From Aralia elata (lineage: Eukaryota; Streptophyta; Magnoliopsida; Apiales; Araliaceae), in the NCBI GenBank assembly GCA_034770075.1, contig CM068380.1, forward strand, positions 40,933,533 to 40,997,532: a DNA stretch of 64,000 nucleotides, read 5' to 3'. The translations under genes and the position numbers were made by a program. Of the stretch, positions 21,976 to 34,300 are shown piece by piece. The notes beneath the pieces were generated by a model. It made no database searches and had not been told where the DNA came from. It was given only the letters and a program-made list of their open reading frames with translations. Numbering within the stretch: position 1 is the stretch's first letter; each line of letters begins with the position of its first letter.

Positions 21976-23145
21976 TTGTTGACTAGGATAGTACCTGACA
22001 CCACGTCCTTGGATACGACCGCGTCTTGGACGGTCATATTGAATGTTCTGGTGGTTGGACGACTCGGTTATGCAGGTCCGTCAATTAGTAACTTGCTACC
22101 TCCTCCCTTGGTGCCACTTCCTTCAGTGTTTCCTTTGTTTGGGAAGTCTTTGATCTGGTGCCCTGTCGCTCCACAAGCGAAACATCCTGGAATTTTCTTA
22201 GGGTTTGGGCAGTTGAGCGCTATGTGGCCTTCTTGTTCACAGTTATAACAAATCTTTCGTCCTTTCCAGCATTCTCCTAGATGGTTCTTTCCTTAGAACA
22301 TGATCCACCTTTCTTCTTAAATTCATCTGATTTACTGCCCACTTGGCTGGTATTGGCATTACTGTTGTTACCTCCTTCGCATTTTCTCTTTCCTAAATTA
22401 CTCCCTCCACTACTATTTCCCCCTCGACTTTCTCCTCCAATCTTCTTGTTCTTTCTTTCTTTGCTATAATGACTTAGGGCCTCGTTTCCTCCTTTAGCGA
22501 TAACGGCCTTGTCCAACAAGGTACTAAATGATTTAATTTGAATAACAGACACTTTACTGAACAACCACGGCCTCAGTCCTTGTTCAAATCATCGAGCTCT
22601 TCATTCCTCTATGTCCACCTGATGTGGAGCGAAATGCGCGAGTTCGTTAAACCTTGCCATATACTGTGCCACCGTCATCTCTCCCTGCTTTAGTTCCAAG
22701 AAATTCACCTCCATTCTATTTTGTATACTCTTCAGAAAGTAGTTTTTGAAGAATAGCTCCTTAAATTTGTCCCATGATACAGTCCCTTCTCTGGCCCGTT
22801 GTTGATTTGCTTCCCACCAGTAATTAGCTTCACCCCTCAACATATAGGTGGCGAATGTCGTCCTTTAATCTTCTCCTACCCGTGCGACGTTGAAGGCCTT
22901 CTCTATTTCTTTGACCCACGACTCAGATCGGTCGTGCCCCTAAATTCTGGGGGTACTACGCTTCTAAAGTCTTTAAAACTCGTTCCTGGTATCGTTGGAG
23001 GATTGGGGTTCACATGCCCGTTGTTTCTTCCTTCCAAGGCTATCTCTAGCAGATCCACCAGTCTCTGCATTGGGTCCGCTCATTCCCTCTCATTGTTGAC
23101 TGATTCTTCTAGGGTTGGTTGTACTGGCATCCTTCTTGGCGGCAT
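21976..23145 (-). pseudogene. Element D gag and protease start, broken
   Basis: Start ATG at 23145 (MPPRRMPVQPTLEESVNNE). A frameshift lies between 23145 and 22843. LRGEANYWWEANQQRAREGT, ELKQGEMTVAQYMARFNELA and FAPHQV are retrotrans_gag motifs. A stop at 22601 and further breaks follow. A Lys/Gly/Ser-rich linker leads to decayed zinc knuckles (CYNCEQEGHIALNC and CFACGATGH regions, about 22262-22160). The sequence ends at FNMTVQDAVVSKDVVSGTI, just before the DSGA protease site, where B inserted. Multiple stops and frame changes. Confidence 0.85.
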
Positions 23146-23222
23146 TTTCTGATATGGAACGAAAAATTTAATATTATCTTGTTATTATCTACACGTATCA
23201 ATGCATAAGTAAATATTTATAC

Positions 23223-23256
<34 letters not shown>

Positions 23257-23535
23257 TGGGCACAATGTTAACAACACAATACTAATAACGTTTATATTCA
23301 TATGCCATCAATCATTACATCGCACATGACCTCTCCATAGCATACTACTATAAACGCCACCATATATCCCCTACTATAACAAAAGATGGGGATTACCGAC
23401 TTACCACCCCTCTACAAAAGTTGGGGAGTCTAAAATTATTATCCCAAGCATTGCACAAAAGGCTAGGATTTACAATATATATAAGGCGCCCAAACTACCA
23501 TTCTACCCAAGCATTTTGCGTTCCACAGTGCTCTC
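23146..23535 (-). other. Element D spacer between pre-gag ORF and gag
   Basis: Non-coding, AT-rich, with a compound (AC)n(AT)n microsatellite at 23221-23256. F and G have a similar spacer between the same two genes. On the minus strand CAG lies immediately before AAAATG, the gag start. Confidence 0.65.
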
Positions 23536-24207
23536 TTACTCTAACTGTTCCCGACTCAGTGTATATCGAGTCTGTCCTTGCTCTGCCAGATAATGATACA
23601 CACCATCCATCCACCTTTCCATTGTAGTTCGGAAGGCGTATCCCATCTTGTTCATCTTTCTCCTCGCCTTTCGTTCTAAATCACCTGCGAGTCCTATGGA
23701 ATCATCCATTTGTTCTTCTATTCGGACTCGATCAGCTACTTCTTCCTCCAATTGGGCTCGTAAAGCTTCCTTTTCCATGCGTAGACCTTCTGCCCGCTGT
23801 TCTAACTGCTCTAACTTGCCAACTAATTCCACATTCCTCGCTAACAAGCGGTGTATTAAATCTCCTAACTGGACAGAGGCTTCCTTTTGATCTCGAACCT
23901 CCTGTTCCAATTCCTAAATCCTATCGCTCTGCTCGAGGATGCGATCGGCATACTCTTCTATCAAGTCTTCTTCGAATGTGGTGTCAATAGGGGACACTTC
24001 TTCTGATTCATCTGAAGGCATACTATCCATGGGATTCTCCTCCGGATCCTCTCCTAGGTCTTCATCCGGATCTGAGTCTAACTCATGCTCCTCCTCGGCT
24101 GGAATAATTGCCGGTATAGGCTCTACTAGTTAGAGCGTCTCGGACACCACATGTATATCACGTGGTTCCTCTTCCATGATCCTTCTTGGCTTGCCTACTT
24201 TTGCCAT
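23536..24207 (-). pseudogene. Element D pre-gag coiled-coil ORF, broken
   Basis: Start ATG at 24207. The protein begins MAKVGKPRRIMEEEPRDIHV, then a TAA at 24130-24132, an acidic stretch (DSDPDEDLGEDPEENP), a TAG at 23914-23916 and a long heptad-repeat coiled coil (HRLLARNVELVGKLEQLEQR). It ends at 23536. It is homologous to the F (36150-36959) and G (42699-43454) ORFs: DIHV near the N-terminus, an acidic middle and LLxRNVxLVG in the coiled coil. Two nonsense changes make it non-functional. Function unknown; not a standard gag or pol domain. Confidence 0.75.
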
Positions 24208-24403
24208 TCTTACAAATACAGCCACAAGCAACAACTCTATTAGTACCCATCTGGATAAAATACCAACTCACTGACTAAAAACGAGGGCATACTAACTCTA
24301 TGTTCACCTAGTAAACTCTATATGAGTTCGTTTTCCTTCTACCCCTTTTATCTCTTACGGTTATATCCTAAGGAGTTCTCTTTCCTAAGGCTTATAACCT
24401 AAA

Positions 24404-24415
24404 GTTTTGATACCA
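24404..24415 (-). promoter_or_regulatory. Element D primer binding site (tRNA-Met, mutated)
   Basis: Minus strand TGGTATCAAAAC, a two-base variant of TGGTATCAGAGC, three bases inside the LTR, as in F and G. Confidence 0.7.
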
Positions 24416-24651
24416 ACCTGTGATGCCCCCAAAATATAGGTACCTATACCTCGAATTTGGTGCTTCACGAACTAAACACGTATATCCAAATTAAACACAT
24501 CTTGCAGCGGAAATCTGAAAAGAATATTTATATTCTAGTAACATAAACATTCCTGTCCCAAGTTTCGGAACCATTAAATATTACATAACTAACATAACAG
24601 TCTAATACTTAATACATAGCTTAAACAACTTCTTAATCGATACATGATTGA

Positions 24652-24713
24652 CTAATCTGTGACCTTTCCCTTGCCCTTATCCTTCCTCGAGCCACTGCCG
24701 CCTTCAGACTTAA
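24652..24713 (-). other. Micro-exon-like module in D LTR
   Basis: Minus strand: GCTCACTCTTGC, branch point CTAAC, ATTTCAG, then TT plus 20 codons ending in TAG. They read KSEGGSGSRKDKGKGKVTD. Length (62 nt), phase and the KGKGK tail match the A and F modules although the surrounding LTR is strongly diverged. Confidence 0.55.
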
Positions 24714-24978
24714 CTGAAATGTTAGGGAAGCAAGAGTGAGCACCGAGTTTGCTTAGCAAGTATATAACATAAAAGAGAGTAACAAGGTTAAGAGTTCCTT
24801 CATCAGCCGGAGTAGTTATGAACGAGATTTAAATTCAATGATCTTACTTTAAAGCTTAACACAATATAGGATTATAAGTCACTACAGACTGAATGAAAGG
24901 AATGTCCAACGCTGAGTAGCCACCATAGCTATGAACCTCTACTAGAATTACCAAAATTTCATCTGATAACCCACAACG

Positions 24979-25010
24979 AGTACCCTTAGGTGATCAGCCT
25001 AAAGTACCCT
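24979..25010 (-). other. Conserved LTR block in D
   Basis: Minus strand GGGTACTTTAGGCTGATCAC then CTAAGGGTACTC, the diverged counterpart of the GTACAA...GGCTGATCCCC...GAGTAC block of A, F and G. GGGTAC...GTACCC-type ends can pair. Confidence 0.45.
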
Positions 25011-25739
25011 AGTATTATGCATAAACCTAACTTTTGACTATTTGCGCGGGTGTCGGTTCCCCGACATTTAGTTATTTCCCCTTCTATAAGGGTTGTTTAT
25101 CTCAACAGATTATAAAGAAAGTCTGCACCAATTTAATAGGATTTGAACAGCTTTCCACTTTATCAACATCAGTCTAGCCGATTTCAAATGGCATAGACAT
25201 TCTTTCTAACGTTTTTAGAGTTCTCAACAAGTACAAGAATCGTTCGAATATATAATTATGGCTTTCAAAATTTAGAATTTTGAACAATAATTTTGGATAG
25301 CTCAAGAATTCTTCTAAAGATCAACTATGTGTAAGATTAACAGGGGTACTAGTCGGGTATGGATAATCCAGCTCTTTCACAATATTCAAAGTTTAATGAA
25401 TTTAAGGAAATCTTGCTTAGTACGAGTATAAAAGTCAATCAGAAGTCTACAACAGTATTTTGAAACTTGTTCACTATAATATTGTGGTATCAATGTGAAT
25501 TACTGGCATGTTGAATAAGGTCAAAGAATCTTACAAAGATATTCACAATGATACTGTAATAATCTAGCATACTTAAGTGAGGGATCTTGCTCAATATAAA
25601 AGTGGGTAAGATGGAACTTGCCTAGATTGCTGCTACTATTTAACGCTAAATGTTGTTCCTCAAGTACCCTACAGTGAATATAAGTCATTCTTATGATCAG
25701 TCGTTGATAAACACCATACAACTGTCGTAATGGACACAT

Positions 25740-26150
25740 ACAGTATGTTCTACGACACTTCTTCCCACTCTACGATTTATTACGATCACTCTTATGGTTA
25801 ACAAGTCACTGTCATAACTAATGGTGTCACTCTACTACAATTAACGGTGTCATGCTGTGATCAGTGAGGTTACTTCTACCCTTGATGGGGAGACTCTACG
25901 GTCACTAAGGTCTAGTTATGATATGATAAGACTATACTACGATCAGCCAACTTGACTCAGCGTGTATTGCAGTGACTCTACGATCACTGGGAAAGCTCTA
26001 CGATTAGGTAGAGGTAATCTACGATCGGTTTGAAAGCTGGCCTGATCTACTCTACGATTTACGGGTAAAGGTCTGCGATCAGTAGAGTTTGCTCTACGAT
26101 CGTCGAGTTCACTCGACGACTGACTAGTGAAGCTCTACGATTGGCAGAGT
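25740..26150. repeat. CTCTACGATC repeat region of D LTR, left part
   Basis: Many diverged copies of CTCTACGATC. Several form short stems with GTAGAG or GCAGAG, for example CTCTACGATTAGGTAGAG and CTCTACGATTGGCAGAG. The array continues at 59183 beyond E. Confidence 0.75.
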
Positions 26151-26737
26151 TGTTAGGTTTGTATATGACGCGAACATGTAATCAAATTACATAAATAAAG
26201 CGGAAGCGCGATAAAATCGGATTTTAAAAAATATTATACAAACCATCACCACGATCAATCTATGTGCTCAATTAACGATATAAACGAAAGAGATAGAGAT
26301 AAAAATTATACCCTTGTAGATCCGTGCTTCCTCGGGTACAAGTGCACCTCCTATTCCTTCGCGTTCTCCTTGAATTCCACCGATTAAATTCCTTTGCTTG
26401 ATCAACGTTAGCCACCCAAGTGTTTGGCCTCTAGAGGTGATCTACTAAGGAAGAATAGTTATTCAAGAAGTTGGGTATTGGCAAAACCCTAGTTTCTATC
26501 TCTATAGAAATTGTAACTACTCTCCACAATCTAATGCAAGATTGTGTAACCCTAATCTATGATAAGACTCCTCTTATTTATAGATGTAGGAAAACCCTTC
26601 CCTAAACTATTTAGGATTAGGGTTTCTATTATAATTAAACTCTTTTAATTAATTATGCTCCTAATCCAATTAGGAATTCATGTGTGAGTACTTCTATTAA
26701 TTAATTCTAAATCCCTATTATGAATTAAATAATAGTA

Positions 26738-26798
<61 letters not shown>

Positions 26799-28011
26799 GA
26801 CTCCTCTTATTCATTTATATTTAATATTTCCGAAATATTAAATAATAAATATTAAGCTATTTAATTTATTCTATCCCCATAGATTAAATTAAATACACTT
26901 AACTTATTATTACAATTATGTCATTTACTTTTAAATAAATATTTTCGTTTTGCGGTGTGACCCTTTAGGTTCTCCATATTAAACCGGATGTGAATAAATC
27001 AATTAGAACAATTCTAATTTTATTTAAATAAATAAATTAAACTATTTAATTCATTTAAATAAATAATATTTATTCTACAATAAGGGTAAGCCCCCTTAGC
27101 GATCAACGACTTTCCAGATAATATAGATTTAAACATTAATCACAAAAGAACCTTTCAGTGCATAGTTACCGTATAATTCAATCCTTCTACCATACAATGT
27201 CCCAATTAAATATAAGATATGGATTTACTGTCAAGTCTTATTTTATTTAATTATATGTATTTCGATTTCCAAATGCACAACTCTAAATAATGCAAATTAG
27301 AAACTCCTTTCTAATTTCATCCTGCCTTGGCCAAGGACTACTGAGTTGTCATTTATCGAATCACATAGGACATTCACATCTTTTACTAGACGTGGTAGAT
27401 TCTTTGTTGATCATTCACCTATCTCCATGTACAACTTATTATGCCTAATCATACCCTTTGATATACCCTAAAGGTCTTAAGGGACATGTCAAAGTATAAC
27501 TCATCATACACAAGATACTATGATGATCTCAAGTCCAAGGATCACTTGTACTACTATCACTAGAGGAATTCATATTGACGGGCGAGTAAAACTCCATTAG
27601 GTATTCCTTAGCGAGCCACGTTCAGAACTTATTCTCCAATAAGCACCTACATACTTGCTTTAGTGTCTCCACACAAATGATTATGAGATCAATCATCCTC
27701 TTCTTAAGAGCAAGCAATGTATGTACTAATCTATTCGGATTCACTAATCCCCCTTTTTAGTAATCCAACGATTATGAACGATTTTAGTTTGTGAGCTATC
27801 TAGAATTTAGATCTCATTAGCATGATCACCATCATGATTCTAAAAGCATTGCTCAAGACTACGGGTTTATCACATTTAATATAATAGCACCATGTAGATA
27901 ATATAAAATACCTTTTAAGAAAATTAATTCTTTTATTAATAAATGATTAAGATTACAAAGTATATGCTACATCATATCAAATATGATTGGCTTGTGTGCA
28001 TACTAATTTCA
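26151..28011 (-). repeat. Element E 3' LTR (1861 bp)
   Basis: Matches 57362-59182 and the solo LTR. It contains an expanded AAT microsatellite at about 26729-26798, much longer than the runs at about 57940-57971 and 8930-8953, which accounts for most of the extra length. Confidence 0.93.
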
Positions 28012-28024
28012 ATCTCCCACTTGC
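28012..28024 (-). promoter_or_regulatory. Element E polypurine tract
   Basis: Minus strand GCAAGTGGGAGAT directly before the LTR start TGAAATTAG. It is the same tract as in B. Confidence 0.75.
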
Positions 28025-28025
28025 A

Positions 28026-28545
28026 CTAAAGCCAATCACCTTGGTATCTAATACCCATCTTCTCTAAGTGACGATCAAACTGCTGTTGAGTTAAAACTTT
28101 AGTAAATGGATCTGCAATGTTGTCTTGAGAGTCCACACGCTCCAGGGTGACATCTCCTCTTTCAATGATCTCTCTAATCAAATGAAACCACCGCAATACG
28201 TGTTTGGATTTCTGATGAGACCTGGGTTCCTTAGCCTGCGCAACAGCTCCGTTGTTGTCACAGAATAAAGGTACGGTTCCTCTAATACTAGGAACCACTC
28301 CAAGTTCAGTTACGAACTTCTTCATCCAAACAGCTTCCTTTGCAGCTTCACTTGCAGCTATGTACTCTGCCTCTGTCACTGAATCAGCAACTGTTTGCTG
28401 CTTGGAACTTTTTTAACTCACCGTGCCACCGTTTAAGGTAAACACATACCCTGAAACGGATTTACTGTCATTTTGGTCAATTTGAAAACTTGAGTCTGTA
28501 CAGCCCTCTAGTTTCAATTCAGACCCACCGTAGACAAGAAATACA
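28026..28545 (-). pseudogene. Element E RNase H fragment
   Basis: The distal part of copia pol: VYGGSELKLEGCTDSSFQ, an in-frame TAA where the Trp of SWKSSKQ is expected (near 28413), VTEAEYIAASEAAKEAVWMK, FCDNNGAVAQAKEPRSHQKS, HVLRWFHLIREIIERGDV and the C-terminal MGIRYQGDWL. It ends at 28026. It continues the RT fragment that resumes at 52320 on the other side of F. Confidence 0.9.
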
Positions 28546-28809
28546 TCCTTTGTGACACCCCCAAATCCGGGTACTTCAACTCAACAAATTTGGTGTTCAC
28601 TATACCATACATTCTTGACTAACTACCCATGACAAAAGGTAATATAATTAAACTAAATGAAATATCTTCCCACAAAAATGGGGTTACATCTCCAATCTCT
28701 TAATCAAGCAAATCCCAGGTTATCTAACCTCTATTACATCAATGTGGAATAAAACATAAAATTTAAATAAGTCTTTTACAAAGAACTGAAACAAATAGAC
28801 TAAACATCT

Positions 28810-28871
28810 TCATTTGCTCATCTTGCCCTTGCCTTTGCAAGTGGACGGCTCATCTGGTTTCTCAGTCTTAG
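28810..28871 (-). other. Micro-exon-like module in F 3' LTR
   Basis: Minus strand: GCTCACTCTTGCATTAAAAA, CATTGCAG, then CT plus 20 codons ending in TGA (KTEKPDEPSTCKGKGKMSK). Same length, phase and tail as in A. The other F LTR copy differs by ST(S)N in place of STCK. Confidence 0.55.
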
Positions 28872-29876
28872 CTGCAATGTTTTTAATGCAAGAGTGAGCA
28901 AATAATTGCCCATAAGTATGAAAACAATAACATTTATATGATTATTGGGATAAATCTTACTGAGGAGTAATAGTTTTTCTGAAGTCAATCAATGACAAAT
29001 CAAAAATCTGAAAGCTCAATAGAATGCTTAGCTCAAGAACTGAATATAGATTCAAGAATAAAAGTGTATCTGAGGGTCTCAAGACCTCGAACTATGTCCT
29101 AGGTTAACAAGTATTTCTACCGTAACCTTTAACAGTCTTATAGACTATGGACCATCCATCTCGTACTCAGGGGGATCAGCCCTTTGTACAATGTATTGTG
29201 CACAAATATTTTAACGCTGTCGTGTAATTAATCCCCTATATTAGGGTTGTTCATCTTAGTTTAACATCAGAATTCGTACCAAAAGGAACTTGGTTCGGAA
29301 CAACTTTAAAATATTCTAAGTCTTTAGAACGTTCATCAACTAAGGACTAGCTGAATCAATTAGGGTTTGCTAGTCACTAAACAATTAATTCATCAATAAA
29401 GTTTGTACAATAGAAATTCTGTTCAAAGCTCGAATAACGATCAATGATCGAACAATAAATGGCTGAAGTAAATATAAACACTTGCCATGATAACTACCTT
29501 GCTTGAACAATAATAAGCTAAGGTTACTAAGCTTGCTCAATGAAAGTAAACTTGCTTTAAAGGAAATAACAAGTTTAAGGAAGAAAACTTGCCTCATGCG
29601 TATATTACAGATTAAATAATTCACGTTTCTTAATCAACCTATACATTTCGATTATAAAACGGTAACAACAATTAGTTACATGGTTATATGCATTTTAGGA
29701 TTTGTTCTTATCCTATTTCATTTAACATATCAAATGTCATTCGATATTCAACAAATATTTTCTAACAACCATCGTGGTATCTCATTAATCAATTAATACC
29801 TTAATATAAGTTTTAAACATGCATATAGCACCATAGGAATATCACAAAACAAATAAATTTTTTTTTCAGTTACTGT

Positions 29877-29958
29877 TCCATCGCCGGGGCGGTGGATTTC
29901 TATACAAACCGTCGCCGGGGCGAGGAATCTAGCTCATTTCTACCGCCGGGGCGGTAGA
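29877..29958. repeat. GC-palindrome cluster, F 3' LTR
   Basis: Three copies of CGCCGGGGCG: arms TCCAT/GTGGA with one T-G mismatch (29877-29896), T/A (29912-29923) and TCTAC/GTAGA (29939-29958). In the F 5' LTR the first copy's arms are TCCAC/GTGGA, restoring full pairing. Confidence 0.85.
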
Positions 29959-31254
29959 CTCGACTGACACCTTCTACAATTCACGAACCAGTGAAAACTT
30001 AGGCCAAAATTTTCCGAATTCTACCATTCAACACATAATTAAACATACCTAGACATCAAACATGATGTAAAACAATTACCCAACATGTTTCTAAACATTC
30101 TAACCATAATAAACACATATTCAACCAATTAAAACCAAAAATATTCATATTTTGGCCATTTCAATGAAATCAACCACTATAAATTCATCTCTCAACCATT
30201 TTAATCTATTTTACTTGCATTCTTTTCGTTTTTCATCATATAATCATAATCAAATGTCAATTCACTGGTTAATAACCAAATTAAACATCAATTTTCATAC
30301 ATATATGCCATACATGAAATAAGACTCTGTAAAACCAAAAACTTCACTGTAAAACATGCTTTCATGGATTAACTGATTCAAATTAATTTATAACCATCAC
30401 ATAATCTCTAATACATGTTTAGAATCAATTATAATCAAATAATTCATGCATTGGGCTAACAAATTTACATTCAGAGAAGTGAAAACCATATACAGTGAAT
30501 TAAACTTGTAACAAAATTTAAAAGAAATTATACCTTCAAGCTAAACAAATATAACTCCTTTGCTTTAGCAATTCACTTCCTTCTCCTTCTCAATTCAAAG
30601 AACTCTCAACTCTCAATTTTCTTTTTCTCTCAAAAGCTCTGTTCTTTCTTTTCTATACTTAACAATTAAACTGATGAAGCTTTCAAATAAAAACTGATAA
30701 AATATAATCACGTACTTTAATTTTAAATCATCAGTTACATAATTCAAAAGCCATAAGGCTTTGTTTGGCAAGTACAAATAAAAATAACTCTTTTTACTAA
30801 CCAAGGGTCACAAGGCCTTGTTTGGTTTATCTAAATAAAACCCTTTCTCCATTTATTTTAATAATTCATTTACTATATAGTTTTAATTGTCACACTTTTA
30901 ATTTAATTAAACTTATTATTAAATAAATTCAATTAAACCTTACCAATTTAATCAATAATTCTATTTAACCAATAACAATAACACCAAATAAATTATCTTA
31001 TTCAAATAAATCATTTATTCAAATAAATCATTTAATCATCTAAATCATTTAATCATCTAAATCATTTAATCATCTAATTTAATTATTAAATTAAATTAGA
31101 ATAAACACATCAAATCATATTTAAATAACATTTAACATAAATTCTTTCACCATAACTTTATAAATTATTTATTGTACTCAATAAATAAGTTATCAAAAAT
31201 ATTTATATAACTCAATAAATATTTTTATTATTCACAAAAATCGCATTCGTTACA

Positions 31255-31363
31255 TCCTTCCCTCCTTAAAAGTATTCTGTCCCCAGAATCACAACGCAAT
31301 TAATTCGTTCGTTACATTCTCCCCTCCTTACAAAGATTCTGTCCCAAAATCGCGTTACAAAAA
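31255..31363 (-). promoter_or_regulatory. Duplicated pre-PPT hairpin and polypurine tract of element F
   Basis: Minus strand AAGGAGGGAAGGA abuts the LTR at 31254. Upstream is ATTCT-GGGGAC-AGAAT. About 60 bp further upstream is a second set with AAGGAGGGGAGAATGTAACG and a decayed hairpin. It is the same tandem duplication as in A, so it predates the two insertions. Confidence 0.72.
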
Positions 31364-34300
31364 TTAAACAAACAATTGAGGATAACTCTGCATCATTTTC
31401 TCTTCGAGTTCCCACGTAGCTTTTTCAGCACTGTGGTTCCTCCAGATTACCTTAACAGAAGGTATCACTTTATTTCTGAGAACCTGCTCTTTCCTGTCTA
31501 TTATCTGTACAGGTACCTCTCCATAGGATAAATCTTTCTCAAACTGTATTAGTTCATATTCTATTACATGTTTATAATCAGGCTTATACGGTCGTAACAC
31601 CGATATGTGAAAGACATTATGAATGTGGTCTAACTCGGGAGGTAAAGCTACCTCATAAGCTACCTCACCCACTCTTTTTAGCACCTCAAAGGGTCCAATA
31701 AATCGTGGACTGAGCTTACCCTTTTTACCAAATCTGATTTTTCCTTTCCAGGGAGATACTTGAGAAACACAAAACTACCGACGTCGAATTCTCGATTTTG
31801 TCGGTGTTTATCAGCATACTTTTTCTGCCTGTCTTGAGCAGCTAATAATCTGGCTCTTATCACGTTGACGATTCCAGCACTTTGTTGCACCAGCTCGGGT
31901 CCCAATAAGCAACGTTCACCAACCTCATCCCAACATAACGGAGTTCTGCACTTTCTTCCATACAGCGCTTCATATGGCGGCATTCCAATACTCGCGTGAT
32001 GACTATTGTTATAGGCAAACTCGACCAGAGGTAAATGATCATCCCAGTTGCCTTTAAAATCCATGACGCACGCCCGAAGCATATCCTCCAACGTTTGAAT
32101 TACTTTTGCTCTGGCCATCGGTTTGAGGATGGTAGGTTGTACTCATTCTCAACTGTGTCCCCAAACAAGCTTGCAGACTCCTCCAAAATTTTGATGTGAA
32201 ACGTGGATCTCTGTCTAACACTATTGATACTGGAACTCCATGCCTTGAGATAATCTCTTTGACGTATAACTTCGTCAACTGATCCAAAGTGAATCTGATT
32301 TTGATTAGCAAGAAATGCGCTGATTTCGTTAGTCGGTCCACTATAACCCATATTGCGTCATAACCCTTCTGAGTAGTTGGAAGCCCTACCACAAAGTCCA
32401 TTGTGATATGTTCCCACTTCCATTCTGGTATCTCCAAGGGCTGTAACAAACCACTTGGTCGTTGATGCTCTACTTTGACTTTCTGACAAGTTAAACACTT
32501 CGCAACATACTCAGCAACTTCCCTCTTCATGTTTGGCCACCAGAAATGCTGGCGAAGATCCTGGTACATCTTTGTACTTCCCGGGTGAATCGAAAATTTT
32601 GAACTATGAGCTTCGTTCCAAATCTCCTCTCTGATCTCCAGCACTGACGGAACCCAGATTCTTCCTTCAAATCTAAGCAACCCTTCAGTATCAATTTTAT
32701 ATTTAAGCTCTTCTCCCTCAAGCACTCTTTTTCGTATCTTAACACATTCCACATCCTGAAGTTGCGCTTCCTTCACCTTTTCCACCAAAGTTGGTTGGGT
32801 TTCTATCTGGAACAATTTTTCATTCGGCTCCGCCAGACACTTCACCTCTAACTCCAACTTTGCCATTTCCTCTATGAGCTTCTCCTGAGCAGTTAACAAA
32901 AACAACTTTTCCCGCCTTTCCTGCTCAAAGCGACGACAACCACGTTAGCTTTACCCGGATGATAAAGAATCTCACAGTCATAATCCTTGATAAGATCCAA
33001 CCACCTCCTCTGACGCATATTCAAATCCTTCTGTGTGAAAATATATTTCAGACTTTTATGGTCTGTGTATATCTCACACTTCTCCCCATAGAGATAGTGC
33101 CTCCAACTTTTCAAAGCAAATACCACGGCTGCTAACTCCAAATCATGGGTCGGATACCCTTTTTCATAGTCTTTTAATTGGCGTGATGCATATGCAATAA
33201 CCTTACCGTTTTGCATAAGCACACAACCAAGTCCCTTATGCGATGCGTCACTATACACCACAAAATTTCCTGTGTCATCTGGCAAAGACAACACAGGTGT
33301 CGTACTTAATCTCTTCTTTAATTCTTAGAAACTTTCTTCACACTTCTCCGTCCAAACGAACTTCACTGATTTTCTTATCAAATTTGTCAACGGAGTGGCG
33401 ATCCTAGAGAAATCTTGAATAAAACGCCTGTAATATCTTGCCAAACCTAAGAAACTCCTCACTTCTGATGGTGTTTTCGGCTGATCCCAATTCATCACAG
33501 CTTCCACTTTAGCTGGATCCACTGAAATCCCATCTTTATCGATAACATGCCCAAGGAATTGAACACACTCCAACCAAAATTCGCACTTTAAAATTTTTTC
33601 ATACAATTTCTCTTTCCTTAACACCTCCAGTGTCATCCTCAAATGCTCCACGTGTTCCTCCTGAGTTTTGGAGTAGACTAGAATGTCGTCTATGAATACC
33701 ACAACAAACTTATCCAAAAATGGTTTGAACACTCTATTCATTAAGTCCATGAATGTTGCAGGCGCATTCGTTAAACCAAATGACATAACCAAAAACTCAT
33801 AGTGACCATATCTAGTTCGAAATGCCGTCTTTGGTATGTCTTCCTTTCTCACCTTTAACTGATGGTACCCACTTCGCAGATCTATCTTTGAAAAATATCT
33901 TGCTCCCTTCAATTGGTCAAACAGGTCATCGATCCTTGGCAACTGATACTTGTTTTTAATTGTGACCTTATTCAACTCTCTATAATCAATGCAAAGACGC
34001 ATTGATCCGTCCTTCTTCTTGACGAATAACACCAGCGCTCCCCATGGCGAAACGCTCGGTTGAATATACTTTTTATCCAGCAACTCTTACAATTGCACCA
34101 TCAACTCCTTTATTTCTACCGGAGCCATTCGATATGGGGCTTTTGATATAGGGGCTGTACCCGGTGCTAAATCGATTACAAACTCAATTACCCTATCGGG
34201 CGGTAATCCTCGTAAATCATCAGGAAACACGATCGTAAAATCCCTAACTACCGGTATCTCCTCCAGCTTTGCACCCACCTTTCGGGTATCGACTATGTAG

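Larger units (their letters stand above)
24419..26150 (-). repeat. Element D 5' LTR, PBS-proximal part
   Basis: Plus-strand start TGTGATGCCCCC next to the PBS. It continues at 59183 after E. It contains the micro-exon-like module (24652-24713), the conserved block (24979-25010) and part of the CTCTACGATC repeat region. With the distal part the LTR is about 3.58 kb. Confidence 0.82.
28551..31254 (-). repeat. Element F 3' LTR (2704 bp)
   Basis: Plus-strand ends TGTGACACCCCC and ATTCGTTACA. It carries the same modules as the A LTR in reverse: micro-exon (28810-28871), conserved block (29163-29203), CAAGTTT array (about 29500-29600), GC palindromes (29877-29958). It has three copies of CATTTAATCATCTAAAT-like sequence near 31027-31075 where the 5' LTR has one (about 52120-52137). 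Confidence 0.93.

Noticed and set aside
25521..25739. 72-codon minus-strand frame in the D LTR
   Set aside because: Isolated, no counterpart in other LTR families and no domain features.
29385..29624. 79-codon LTR frame similar in A (4930-5169) and F (29385-29624, 38018-38272)
   Set aside because: The shared residues come from the CAAGTTT repeat array. A and F are the same family, and G, which has the array, has stops in the frame.
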